From the NCBI GenBank assembly GCA_016872595.1, contig VGZJ01000002.1, positions 1 through 64,000 of the forward strand: a DNA stretch of 64,000 nucleotides. The letters are read 5' to 3'. A program made the position numbers and the translations under genes. Below the pieces are notes generated by a model. The model searched no databases and was not told where the DNA came from. It was given only the letters and a program-made list of their open reading frames with translations. This stretch comes from Planctomycetota bacterium (lineage in GTDB: Bacteria > Planctomycetota > Planctomycetia > Gemmatales > Gemmataceae). Below are positions 14,663-23,071 of the stretch, piece after piece (position 1 is the first letter of the stretch; every line of letters begins with the position of its first letter).

Positions 14663-16234
14663 ATGGGCCTGTTCGACTGGATGTTCCGCCGCGGGCGCAA
14701 GGTCGAACCGGACCCGGTCGCGCCCCCATCTACCGACGCTTCCCTTCGGGGTGCGGCTAAGCCGGCAGAGCCTGCGCCGCCGCCACCACCCGCGGATCAG
14801 TACGCCGCGACCGATTTCCTGCCGATCACGCGCGAAGAGATCGTGGACGCGGCGAAGGAACACGGGCGACTGCTCTGGACCGCGTTCCAATTCGGGCGGC
14901 CGTCGCAGATTCCCCCAACCAGCGACCCGCGGACGCAGATCATCGACCGCGCGCTCGTCACCCACGGCCTGCTCACGCCAGAAGATTTGACCGAGATTCA
15001 CACAGTCGGCGCGGAATACGACGAGGTGAAGCCGACCGAGATGGCGATTGCCGCCGCCGCGGGGCTGGCCGGCAATGCAGCGGTGCAGGAGTACCGCGAG
15101 GCGAAGGAGCGCGAGAAGGCCCGCAAGAAGGCCGAGAGCGCCGCGCGCAAGAAGGCCCGCGCCGCTGAGGTCAAGCGCCGCCGCGATACCGACATCATCT
15201 TCTTGGGGCGCGGCGTGTCCGGGCGGCTCCACATGCGCCTCAGCGACGAGGCGAGCCTGACGGCGCGCGGCCTGCCGGTGCTGCACGCGCCCGCGGACGT
15301 CGCGAAGGCATTGGGCCTGACGATCAAGCAACTCCGCTGGCTCGCGTACCACACCGAGGCCGCGACCCGAACGCACTACGTTAAGTTCGAGATTCCCAAG
15401 AAGTCTGGCGGGATGCGCACGCTCGCCGCGCCCCACAAGCGGCTGAAGGCGGCGCAACACTGGGTGCTCGCGAACGTCGTCAACAAGCTGCCGACCACGG
15501 ACGCGGCGCACGGCTTCGTGCCCGGGCGCGGGATCGTCTCCAACGCGAACCCGCACGTCGGCAAAGCCGTCGTCGTGAACCTCGACCTGTCGGACTTCTT
15601 CCCGACGATCACCTTCTTTCGCGTCCGCGCCGTGTTCGAGCGCTACGGCTACTCCGGCAGTGTGGCAAGCGTCCTTGCCCTGCTGGCGACCGAGTGCCCG
15701 CGCGCGAGCGTGACCTACGCCGGCACGAAGTACGAGGCCGCGACCGGCCCGCGCGGGTTGCCGCAGGGCGCGCCGACCAGTCCCGGCCTGTCGAACCAAG
15801 TGGCGCGCAAGCTGGACAAGCGGTTGCTCGGCGTCGCCACGAAGCTCGGCCTGACGTACACTCGCTACGCGGACGACCTCACGTTCAGCGGCGGTCCGGA
15901 ACTGGCCGGCAAGATCGGCTGGCTGCTCGCGAAGGTGCGGCACGTCGCAAAGGAAGAGGGCTTCGCGGTCAACGAGAAGAAGACGCGCGTGATGCGCCGC
16001 AGCGCCGCCCAGATGGTTACGGGGGTCGTGGTGAACGACAAGCCGTCCGTCTCGCGCGACGAGTTGCGCCGGCTGCGCGCGATCCTGCACCGCGCGAAGA
16101 GCGAAGGGCTGGACGCGCAGAACCGCGAGAACCGCCCCAACTTCACCGAGTGGCTCCGCGGCAAGATCGCGTTCGTGAGCATGGTGCGCCCCGACACCGG
16201 CGCGAAACTAAAGGCCGCGTTCGACGCGCTGTAA
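14663..16234 (+). CDS. Retron-type reverse transcriptase
   Basis: The 523-residue protein has an N-terminal extension of about 230 residues: a Pro-rich patch, then a Lys/Arg/Ala-rich helix near 145-180. The RT domain follows: FEIPKKSGGMRTLAAPHKRL, then NLDLSDFFPTI, RGLPQGAPTSPGLSN and the catalytic YADD at 402-405. Two retron hallmarks are present: region X NAxxH (N294-A-N-P-H298) and the Y-region VTG triplet (452-454). It should copy the upstream RNA into branched msDNA. The long N-terminal extension sets it apart from short retron RTs such as Ec86. The first sulfatase begins 9 bp after its stop. Confidence 0.92.
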   Translation: MGLFDWMFRRGRKVEPDPVAPPSTDASLRGAAKPAEPAPPPPPADQYAATDFLPITREEIVDAAKEHGRLLWTAFQFGRPSQIPPTSDPRTQIIDRALVTHGLLTPEDLTEIHTVGAEYDEVKPTEMAIAAAAGLAGNAAVQEYREAKEREKARKKAESAARKKARAAEVKRRRDTDIIFLGRGVSGRLHMRLSDEASLTARGLPVLHAPADVAKALGLTIKQLRWLAYHTEAATRTHYVKFEIPKKSGGMRTLAAPHKRLKAAQHWVLANVVNKLPTTDAAHGFVPGRGIVSNANPHVGKAVVVNLDLSDFFPTITFFRVRAVFERYGYSGSVASVLALLATECPRASVTYAGTKYEAATGPRGLPQGAPTSPGLSNQVARKLDKRLLGVATKLGLTYTRYADDLTFSGGPELAGKIGWLLAKVRHVAKEEGFAVNEKKTRVMRRSAAQMVTGVVVNDKPSVSRDELRRLRAILHRAKSEGLDAQNRENRPNFTEWLRGKIAFVSMVRPDTGAKLKAAFDAL

Positions 16235-16243
16235 GGAGCTGTC

Positions 16244-17518
16244 ATGCGCTTCGTGCTTGTGCTGTTCGCGCTCGCCGGCGGCTCGTCGTTAACGGCCGCA
16301 GAAAAACCCAATGTGCTCTTCGTTCTCGCCGACGACCAGCGATTCGACACGATTGCCGCGCTGGGCAACTCCGAGATCAAGACCCCGAACCTCGACAAAC
16401 TCGTCGGTCGCGGGTTCACGTTCTCCAACGCCTACTGTCAGGGGAGCATGGTGCCGGCGGTGTGTACGCCGAGCCGCACGATGATCCTGACGGGGCGCTC
16501 GCTGTTCCGCATCCCGAACCCGCAGGCCAAGACCTACGACGGCCCCGCGCTGCCCACCGCGTTCGCCGCGGGCGGCTACACCACGCTGCACGTCGGCAAG
16601 CCCGGCAACTCGTTCCGCGCCGCGCACCAGAAGTTCGACAAGGTGGTGGAGATCGCGCACCAGAACGCGCCGACCGCGAAGAAGAGCGCCGACGCGGTCA
16701 TCGACTTCGTGAAGGCCCACGACGGCAAGAAGCCGCTCTTCGTGTACCTCGCGCCATCTGTGCCGCACGACCCGCGCGTCGCGCCGGCCGAGTTCCACAA
16801 GCTGTACGACCCGGCGAAGCTGACGCTCTCCAAGAACTTCATGCCGCGGCACCCGTTCGACAACGGCGAGCTCGCGATCCGCGACGAGAAGTTGGCCGCG
16901 ATCCCGCGCACCGAAGACGAGATGCGGAAGCACCTCGCCGACTACTACGCGACGATCACCAACCTCGACACCGAACTCGGGCGCGTACTCGACGCGCTGC
17001 GCGAGGCGAAGCAACTCGACAATACGATTGTCGTGTTCACCAGCGATCAGGGGCTGGCCGTCGGCGGGCGCCACGGGCTGATGGGCAAGCAGAACCTGTA
17101 CGAGCACTTTAAGTCACCGCTTGTGGTCGCAGGGCCGGGCGTACCGAAGGGCAAGTCGGACACGCTCGTGTACCTCTTCGACTTGTTCCCCACAATGTGC
17201 GACCTGAGTGGCATTGCGGCCCCGAAGGGTTTGGAGGGCGAGTCGCTCGCGCCGCTCATCACGGGGAAGAAGGCGACTGGCCGCGCGCACCTGTTCGCCG
17301 CGTACAAGGACGTGCAGCGCATGGTGCGCGACGAGCGCTACAAGCTGATGTGGTACCCGAAGATCGAGAAGGTCCAGTTGTTCGACCTGCGCGCGGATCC
17401 CGACGAACTCAAAGACCTGAGCGAAGACAAGGCCCATACGAAGCCGCTGGCCGATCTGCGCGCCGCGATGGCGCGCGAGCAGAAACTCTGGGGCGACACC
17501 GCACCGCTGTTGAAGTGA
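16244..17518 (+). CDS. Secreted sulfatase
   Basis: The 424-residue protein starts with a signal peptide (about 1-20, MRFVLVLFALAGGSSLTAAE). The sulfatase fold begins at NVLFVLADDQRFDTI, whose Asp pair binds calcium. The active-site motif C-T-P-S-R has Cys74, to be converted to formylglycine. VGKPGNSFR, APSVPHDPR, FTSDQGLAVGGRHGLMGKQN and the C-terminal KLMWYPKIEKVQLFDLRADP complete the family pattern. It removes sulfate esters, probably from sulfated polysaccharides; the substrate is not predictable. It lies 9 bp after the retron RT and 9 bp before a second sulfatase, so the pair is one unit and read-through from the retron is possible. Confidence 0.92.
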   Translation: MRFVLVLFALAGGSSLTAAEKPNVLFVLADDQRFDTIAALGNSEIKTPNLDKLVGRGFTFSNAYCQGSMVPAVCTPSRTMILTGRSLFRIPNPQAKTYDGPALPTAFAAGGYTTLHVGKPGNSFRAAHQKFDKVVEIAHQNAPTAKKSADAVIDFVKAHDGKKPLFVYLAPSVPHDPRVAPAEFHKLYDPAKLTLSKNFMPRHPFDNGELAIRDEKLAAIPRTEDEMRKHLADYYATITNLDTELGRVLDALREAKQLDNTIVVFTSDQGLAVGGRHGLMGKQNLYEHFKSPLVVAGPGVPKGKSDTLVYLFDLFPTMCDLSGIAAPKGLEGESLAPLITGKKATGRAHLFAAYKDVQRMVRDERYKLMWYPKIEKVQLFDLRADPDELKDLSEDKAHTKPLADLRAAMAREQKLWGDTAPLLK

Positions 17519-17527
17519 GATACTCCC

Positions 17528-19231
17528 ATGCGCGCGATCCTCTCGCTGTTCTCTCTGTTCGTGCTCGCCGGCGGCTCGCGGCTAACTGCCGCCGAGAAGC
17601 CCAATATCGTTGTCATCCTGACCGACGACATGGGGTTCTCCGATCTGGGCTGTTACGGGGGCGAGATCGCCACGCCGAACCTCGACGCGCTCGCGGCCGG
17701 CGGCGTGCGGTTCACGCAGTTCTACAACACCGCGAGGTGCTGCCCGACGCGCGCCAGCCTGCTCAGCGGCCTGTACCCACATCAGGCCGGCGTCGGGCAC
17801 ATGATGGAGGACAAGGGCGACAAGTTCCCCGGCTATCGCGGCGACCTGAACCGGAACTGCGTCACGCTGGCCGAAGCCATGAAGCCCGCGGGCTACCGCG
17901 CGTACGCGGTCGGCAAGTGGCACGTCACCCGGCACAACGGCCCCAAAGCCCCGAACCACAACTGGCCGCTCCAGCGCGGGTTCGACCGCTACTATGGCAC
18001 CATCCACGGCGCGGGCAGCTTCTTCGACCCCTCGACGCTGACGCGCGACAACACGCCCATCTCGCCGTTCGCCGATCCGGACTACAAACCCAAGACCTAC
18101 TACTACACCGACGCCATTTCTGACCACGCGGTCAAGTTCGTCGCGGACCACGACAAGGACCATAAGGACAAGCCGTTCCTTATGTACGTCGCCTACACCG
18201 CGGCGCACTGGCCCATGCACGCGCTGCCCGAAGATATCGCCAAGTACAAGGGGAAGTACGCCGACGGTTACGAGGCGGTCCGCAAGGCCCGGTTCGCGAA
18301 GGCCGCGAAGCTGGGCCTCATCGACCCGAAGCAGGCCATGAGTCCCGGCGCGGCCGACTGGTCCGCGGTGGGTGACAAGGAATGGGAGGCCGCGGGCATG
18401 GAGGTGTATGCGGCGATGGTGGACCGCATGGATCAGGGCGTCGGCAAGATCGTCGCGGAGCTGAAGCGCACCGGCCGGCTCGACAACACGCTGATCCTGT
18501 ACATGCAGGACAACGGCGGCTGTGCCGAACCGCAGGGGCGCACCGGCAACAAGAACCACCCCAACATCGAGCGCCCCGCGAAGCCGACGTTGCCAGTGAT
18601 GGCGGCCGACGCGCTGCTGCCGCCGGGGAGCGTGCCGCCGCAAACGCGCGACGGGTTCCCGGTACGCATGGGGCCGAAGGTGATGCCCGGCCCCGCGGAC
18701 ACCTACGTCGCCTACGGCCGCGCGTGGGCGAACGTGTCGAACACACCGTTCCGTGAGTACAAGCACTGGGTCCACGAGGGCGGCATCAGCACGCCGCTGA
18801 TCGCGCACTGGCCCAACGGCATCACCGCAAAGGGCGAACTGCGCGCGCAACCGGGCCACCTGATCGACGTGATGGCGACGTGTGTCGAACTGAGCGGCGC
18901 GAAGTACCCGACGAAGGTGGGCGAGCACGCGATCACACCGCTCGAAGGCAAGAGCCTCGTGCCGGCGTTCGCGAACAAGCCCATAGAGCGCGACGCCATC
19001 TTCTGGGAGCACGAAGGCAACCGGGCTGTGCGCGCCGGCGACTGGAAGCTGGTGGCGAAGGGCGCGGCCGGCAAGTGGGAGCTGTACGACCTGAAGGACG
19101 ACCGCGTCGAGGCCACCGACCTCGCCGCGAAGCAACCAACGAAGGTGAAGGAACTCGTCGGCATGTGGGAGGCATGGGCGACACGCGCGAAGGTGTTGCC
19201 GTGGATCGTGACACCGGAATACAAAAAGTAG
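17528..19231 (+). CDS. Secreted arylsulfatase
   Basis: The 567-residue protein has a signal peptide (about 1-22) and the arylsulfatase A-like fold: NIVVILTDDMGFSDLGCYGG, then the formylglycine motif C71-C-P-T-R75, GKWHVTRHNGP, a TAAHWPMHALPEDIAKYKGK region and LILYMQDNGGCAEPQG. The long insert and the WKLVAKGAAGKWELYDLKDD ending are typical of the bigger planctomycete arylsulfatases. It differs strongly from its upstream neighbour, so the two are not a recent duplication. Together they suggest desulfation of two positions on one glycan. Element copy B begins 8 bp after its stop. Confidence 0.92.
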   Translation: MRAILSLFSLFVLAGGSRLTAAEKPNIVVILTDDMGFSDLGCYGGEIATPNLDALAAGGVRFTQFYNTARCCPTRASLLSGLYPHQAGVGHMMEDKGDKFPGYRGDLNRNCVTLAEAMKPAGYRAYAVGKWHVTRHNGPKAPNHNWPLQRGFDRYYGTIHGAGSFFDPSTLTRDNTPISPFADPDYKPKTYYYTDAISDHAVKFVADHDKDHKDKPFLMYVAYTAAHWPMHALPEDIAKYKGKYADGYEAVRKARFAKAAKLGLIDPKQAMSPGAADWSAVGDKEWEAAGMEVYAAMVDRMDQGVGKIVAELKRTGRLDNTLILYMQDNGGCAEPQGRTGNKNHPNIERPAKPTLPVMAADALLPPGSVPPQTRDGFPVRMGPKVMPGPADTYVAYGRAWANVSNTPFREYKHWVHEGGISTPLIAHWPNGITAKGELRAQPGHLIDVMATCVELSGAKYPTKVGEHAITPLEGKSLVPAFANKPIERDAIFWEHEGNRAVRAGDWKLVAKGAAGKWELYDLKDDRVEATDLAAKQPTKVKELVGMWEAWATRAKVLPWIVTPEYKK

Positions 19232-19239
19232 GCTCCGTT

Positions 19240-19347
19240 CTGGGACCGCGGGCGTCCCGCCCGCTGCAACGCGCGTCGTGTGGGTTGGCGAGAAGCCGCA
19301 CAGCCTCGACCCATGTGCAGCAGCGGGCGGGACACCCGCGGTCCCGG
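19240..19347 (-). repeat. Dispersed palindromic element, copy B
   Basis: The 25-bp arms (19242-19266 and 19321-19345) pair with one mismatch. The interior, read on the minus strand, aligns with copy A at 11761-11880 (for example GCTGCACAtGGGTCGAG versus GCTGCACAcGGGTCGAG). The two copies lie in opposite orientation about 7.5 kb apart and bracket the SWIM gene, the RT gene and the sulfatases. Confidence 0.75.
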
Positions 19348-19376
19348 GGGCGGAAAACCAACAACGGAGGCTCTCC

Positions 19377-20342
19377 ATGCGATTCCTTCTTTCCCTCGCG
19401 CTGGTTGCGCTTGCAACTACACAGGGGGCTTACGCCCCCCGCGCAGGGGCCGCCGAACCCTCGGCGCACCCCGGCTATCGCGTGCTCGCGCAGGACAAGG
19501 GCCGGGTCGCCATCGTCGGGCGCGACGGCAAAGTCGAGTGGGAGGTCGAGTGCCGGCACGGGTCGCACGACGTTCACCTGCTGCCCAACGGCAACCTGCT
19601 GCTGCACACCGGTGCGACCGTCGTGACCGAGATGACGCCGAAGAAAGAGGTCGTGTGGAAGTACGAGGCCAAGCCCAAAGAGGGCTACAAGGGCCGGGTC
19701 GAGGTTCACGCGTTCCAGCGCCTCGCGGACGGCAACACGATGGTCGCGGAGAGCGGCAACCGGCGCATCGTCGAGGTGAACAAGGACGGGAAGATCGTGG
19801 TCGAAATCGCGCTGAAGGTGGACAAGCCGAACCCGCACACCGACACGCGGATGGTGCGGAAGCTCGACAGCGGCAACTACCTCGTGTGCCACGAAGCCGA
19901 CGGCTGCGTGCGCGAGTACGACGCGAAGGGCAAGGTCGTGTGGGAGTACAAACTCGACCTTGGCGGGCGCGCGGCCGCGCCGGGCCACGGCCCCGAAGGG
20001 TACGGCACGTCGGTGTACGGCGCGATCCGCTTGGAGAACGGCAACACCGTCATCGCCGGCGGCAACAACAACCGCGTCCTCGAAGTGAACAAGGAGGGCA
20101 AGGTTGTGTGGAGCATCGACCAGAAGGAACTGCCGGGCATCACGCTGGCGTGGGTGACGACGCTGCACGCGCTCCCCAACGGCAACCTGATCGTCGGCAA
20201 CTGCCACGCCGGGCCGGACAACCCACAACTGTTCGAAGTCACGCGCGAGAAGAAAGTCGTGTGGCAGTTCAAGGACTTCAAGACCTTCGGCAACGGCACG
20301 GCCGCGGCGCACGTGCTCGACCTGAAGGGCGCGCGGCGCTAA
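19377..20342 (+). CDS. Secreted PQQ/WD-like beta-propeller protein
   Basis: The start at 19377 has GGAGG 6 nt upstream and gives 321 residues. A signal peptide (MRFLLSLALVALATTQGAYA) is followed by propeller blades repeating a HLLPNGNLLLHTG / GKVVWEYK pattern: RLADGNTMVAESGNRRIVEV, KLDSGNYLVCHEADGCVREY, RLENGNTVIAGGNNNRVLEV and HALPNGNLIVGNCHAGPDN. The blades are six or so PQQ-type repeats, each ending in Trp. There is no enzymatic motif. It heads a tight run of three genes. The signal-peptide region contains a small palindromic insertion at 19421-19444. Confidence 0.8.
   Translation: MRFLLSLALVALATTQGAYAPRAGAAEPSAHPGYRVLAQDKGRVAIVGRDGKVEWEVECRHGSHDVHLLPNGNLLLHTGATVVTEMTPKKEVVWKYEAKPKEGYKGRVEVHAFQRLADGNTMVAESGNRRIVEVNKDGKIVVEIALKVDKPNPHTDTRMVRKLDSGNYLVCHEADGCVREYDAKGKVVWEYKLDLGGRAAAPGHGPEGYGTSVYGAIRLENGNTVIAGGNNNRVLEVNKEGKVVWSIDQKELPGITLAWVTTLHALPNGNLIVGNCHAGPDNPQLFEVTREKKVVWQFKDFKTFGNGTAAAHVLDLKGARR
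19421..19444 (+). repeat. Small GGGGGC palindrome inside a signal peptide
   Basis: The sequence ACAGGGGGCTTACGCCCCCC lies in frame in the propeller gene just before the predicted signal-peptidase site. The same unit occurs at 39676-39697 in another exported protein at the equivalent position. It is a likely intragenic REP-like element. Confidence 0.6.
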
Positions 20343-20346
20343 TCGC

Positions 20347-20682
20347 ATGGACGAGCAACCCAACCGCCGCGCGCACTTCCGGCTCCCGTACCCGCCGGGC
20401 GCGGGGCCGGTGCTCGAACTGGGCGGCGCGCGGTTCGAGGTGACGGAGCTGTCCGAGGGCGGACTGCGGCTCGCGCCCGCGGCCGACTCCCCAGCGCACG
20501 GCGCGCGCGTCAGCGGCGTGTTACACTTCGACGCCGGCGTGGAGCAACGGATCGAAGGAACCGTAAAGGTCGCTGACGGCGTGGTCCTGATCCTCACACG
20601 CGGCGTCGAGCTGTCGCGCATGTTGACCGAGCAGCGCCGCATCCTGCGAGCGTTCCCCGATTTCCTGCGCACCGAGGGCTAG
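20347..20682 (+). CDS. PilZ-domain protein
   Basis: The 111-residue protein is a single PilZ domain. The N-terminal arginine cluster (NRRAHFRLPY) supplies the RxxxR motif, and the second motif appears as ELSEGGLRL, with Glu where D/NxSxxG has Asp or Asn. PilZ domains bind cyclic di-GMP; the Glu substitution may weaken binding. Strands continue through GVLHFDAGVEQRIEGTVKVA. The gene starts 4 bp after the propeller gene and ends 2 bp before the SGNH hydrolase gene, so all three are surely one transcript. Confidence 0.75.
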   Translation: MDEQPNRRAHFRLPYPPGAGPVLELGGARFEVTELSEGGLRLAPAADSPAHGARVSGVLHFDAGVEQRIEGTVKVADGVVLILTRGVELSRMLTEQRRILRAFPDFLRTEG

Positions 20683-20684
20683 CC

Positions 20685-21509
20685 ATGCATCGCGCAGCAC
20701 TGGTGACGCTCGCCGCCGCATTCATCGGCTGCGGCGGCGAGGTAAAAGACTCCGCCAAAGCCCCACAACCGGGACCGCCCGACCCACTACCGCGCGCCGA
20801 CGACCCGGCGGGCAACCAGAAGGGACTGCGCGTCCTCTTCGTGGGCAACAGCCACACCTTCACGAACGACGTACCCGGCCTCGTGGCGAAACTGGCCAAG
20901 GCCGCGAACGAGGAGCGCCCGCTGCTGGCCGCGTCTGAGGCTCCCGGCGGCACGTCGTTCCAACTGCACTGGAACAACGGGCGCGTACAGCAGCGCCTCA
21001 CCGAGGTGAACTGGGACCTAGTCGTTCTGCAAGACCAGAGCGTGATGCCGAACCTGACGCGCGCCGAGTTCGAGGAGCAAACACTGCCGTTCGCCCGCAA
21101 GCTGAACGAGCAGATTCAGGCGAGTGGGGCGCGCACCGTGCTGTTTATGACGTGGGGCTACAAGCACGACTTCGTTCCGATGCAGCGCCGGTCCGATGCC
21201 GCGTACCGCGAATTGGCGGCCGACCTAAAGGCCGATCTTGTGCCGGTCGGCGGCGCGTGGGCGAAGGCCCGCGCCGCGCGCGCCGAGATCGAACTGTGGA
21301 GCGGTGACGGCAACCACGCCGACGTCCGCGGCTCCTATCTCACCGCGTGCTGCTTCTACGCCGCCTTCTATGGCAAGAGTCCGGTCGGCAACACGTTCAC
21401 CGCAGGGCTGAGTGCGGACGACGCCAAGTTCCTGCAAGAGACCGCGGCGGGCGCGGTCGCGCCGAAGTCCGGTGGCCTCGCGGCGCTCGCGCCCGTCCGC
21501 GTGCCGTAG
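20685..21509 (+). CDS. SGNH/GDSL-like hydrolase, lipoprotein
   Basis: The 274-residue protein carries a lipoprotein signal (LVTLAAAFIGCGG, acylated Cys at 16). After a Pro-rich linker the SGNH fold starts with LRVLFVGNSHTFTNDVP, whose Ser in GNSHT is the nucleophile. Further blocks are GGTSFQLHWNNG, WDLVVLQDQSV, VLFMTWGYKHD, and the catalytic Asp-His pair in DGNHADVRGSYL. The pattern resembles the DUF4886 branch. It probably removes acetyl or other ester groups from sugars at the cell surface, which fits the upstream sulfatases. Confidence 0.82.
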   Translation: MHRAALVTLAAAFIGCGGEVKDSAKAPQPGPPDPLPRADDPAGNQKGLRVLFVGNSHTFTNDVPGLVAKLAKAANEERPLLAASEAPGGTSFQLHWNNGRVQQRLTEVNWDLVVLQDQSVMPNLTRAEFEEQTLPFARKLNEQIQASGARTVLFMTWGYKHDFVPMQRRSDAAYRELAADLKADLVPVGGAWAKARAARAEIELWSGDGNHADVRGSYLTACCFYAAFYGKSPVGNTFTAGLSADDAKFLQETAAGAVAPKSGGLAALAPVRVP

Positions 21510-21566
21510 TCTTCGCTCTTGCTTGCGCTGCGGGTTGGTCGAAGTGCTCTCCGCACGCGCCCCAAC

Positions 21567-22034
21567 TCACGGCGCGAGGATGTGCTTCCCGTCCTCGAAC
21601 TTCTTGTGACAGGCGTTGCAATGGTCGAGCATGGCGACGTATGCTTTGCGCGCCGCGGTGTAGTCCTTCGCTTTCGCGGCCTTCAGCAGTTCCGCGCCGG
21701 AGTCGCGCGAAGCAACGCTGTGCTTCGACCACAGCTCCGCGTCGGCCTTCGGCTTCCGCGTCAGCAGCAGGTTGCTGCCCTCGGCCAGAATCAGCGCGTC
21801 CGAGCGCACGGCCTTCCACCCGCCGGCGTCCTTCGGCTCCGCCGCGAGCGCGACCTTGAGCCGGCGGTACGGGGCTTGAAACATCCCCTCCATAAAGTCG
21901 TGCATGTTCACATCGACGGGCACGAGCGCAGGCGGTTTCTCCTTTTCCTCGGCTCGGGCGCGATCCGAGGAGCTGAGCGCGAGCGCGCCCAGAGCGAGCA
22001 CGGCGGGAACGGTGAACACGGCGAGCGAGCGCAT
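21567..22034 (-). CDS. Cytochrome c'-like exported protein
   Basis: The start at 22034 gives 155 residues with a signal peptide (MRSLAVFTVPAVLALGALAL) and a single haem-binding motif C139-N-A-C-H143 close to the C-terminus. That position is typical of class II cytochromes (cytochrome c'), as are the mainly helical body and the stretch MEGMFQAPYRRLKVALA. It may carry electrons or bind NO in the periplasm. It lies 17 bp downstream of the methyltransferase gene. Its length fits the family. Confidence 0.78.
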   Translation of the reverse strand: MRSLAVFTVPAVLALGALALSSSDRARAEEKEKPPALVPVDVNMHDFMEGMFQAPYRRLKVALAAEPKDAGGWKAVRSDALILAEGSNLLLTRKPKADAELWSKHSVASRDSGAELLKAAKAKDYTAARKAYVAMLDHCNACHKKFEDGKHILAP

Positions 22035-22051
22035 AAGCGGCCCCAGTGAGG

Positions 22052-23026
22052 TCAGCGCGGGCGCTGGGCCACACACATCATGCAGTCCGCCGCGCCTGCG
22101 GCATAGCACAGCCAAGCTACGGCTTTGGCCGCGGGCTTCCAAGTGAGGGCGCGGGCCAAGAACCCGCCGCTGGCGCGGCGGCGCGCCAGCTTCGCGCTGG
22201 AGCGCAGCCAGTCGCTGTGGCGGATCAGGCGCACCGGCTCGGTTCGGAACCCGGCCGTCTGCAACATGGTCGCGAGCGTGGGCGGGGTGAAGTGCGTCAG
22301 GTGCCGCGGCAGGTCGAGGCCGAACCACGAGCGCCCGAACAAGCGGTACGGTAGGCTCGCGATGTTCGGCGTCGCTACCACGAGCTTCCCGCCGGGCACA
22401 AGCAGTTCGTAGGCGGCGCGGAGGATCGCCAGCGGTTGATGGACGTGTTCGAGCGAGTGCCACATCGTGACCACGTCGAACGAACCGGGGCTGAGTTCCG
22501 GGTGCGGGAGAGTACCAACGAGCGCGGCGAGGCCGTGTTGCGTGCGGATGTGATCGACCGCGCCGACCGCGGCGTCGAGGCCCGTTACGGCCCAGCCCTG
22601 ATCGGCCATGATCTTGAGGAAGCTGCCGCCGCCGCATCCGAAGTCGAGCAACCGACCGGGGCCGGGCCACGGCAGCACCCCGCGGCGCTCGGCGCACGGT
22701 CGCCCGAACAGGCGCGCCCAGAAGGTGCGTGGGGCGCGCGACTCGCGCATCTTCGCGGGGCGGCGGTGCGGGCGGTAGTCGGCCGGGTAGAAGCGCCCAA
22801 TGTCGTCCGCGTCCGGGCGCGGGTTCGTGTACGTGAGGTCGCAGCGCGGGCAGCGGACCACGGCGAACACGAGGCCGGTGCCGTCCGCGGGGAGCGGGTC
22901 CGGGGCTTCGAGGACCGGCGCGCCGGCGTCGGTGCCGCACAAGGGGCAGGGGGTCTCTTCCCAAGAAACGGCCGGGCCGCGCTCGGCGCGCGGCTCGACG
23001 TTCAGAACGGGGCGAGTGGGGGTCAT
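22052..23026 (-). CDS. Class I SAM-dependent methyltransferase with zinc ribbon
   Basis: The 324-residue protein begins with a zinc ribbon (CPLC near residue 27 and CPRC near 59), then the methyltransferase core. This has motif I LLDFGCGGGSFLKIMADQGW, an acidic TGLDAAVG, FDVVTMWHSLEHVHQPLAIL (the methyltransferase-23 signature) and GGKLVVATPNIASLPYRLFG. Enzymes of this kind methylate sugars, lipids or cofactors; here the hydrophobic C-terminal helix (AAKAVAWLCYAAGAADCMM) suggests membrane contact. The substrate is unknown. It is in one strand run with the two cytochrome genes. Confidence 0.85.
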   Translation of the reverse strand: MTPTRPVLNVEPRAERGPAVSWEETPCPLCGTDAGAPVLEAPDPLPADGTGLVFAVVRCPRCDLTYTNPRPDADDIGRFYPADYRPHRRPAKMRESRAPRTFWARLFGRPCAERRGVLPWPGPGRLLDFGCGGGSFLKIMADQGWAVTGLDAAVGAVDHIRTQHGLAALVGTLPHPELSPGSFDVVTMWHSLEHVHQPLAILRAAYELLVPGGKLVVATPNIASLPYRLFGRSWFGLDLPRHLTHFTPPTLATMLQTAGFRTEPVRLIRHSDWLRSSAKLARRRASGGFLARALTWKPAAKAVAWLCYAAGAADCMMCVAQRPR

Positions 23027-23071
23027 CGCGCTGGCCCTTCCGTGAGCCGGGAGCGGGTCCGGGGCGGGAGC

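Noticed and set aside
14663-16234. Group II intron maturase
   Set aside because: The RT has retron region X (NAxxH) and VTG, no maturase X or HNH domain, and the flanking RNA does not show intron domains V/VI.
21567-22964. A 465-residue reading on the minus strand covering the cytochrome gene
   Set aside because: The upstream part is out-of-frame translation of the methyltransferase gene; the real start is the ATG at 22034 with a signal peptide.
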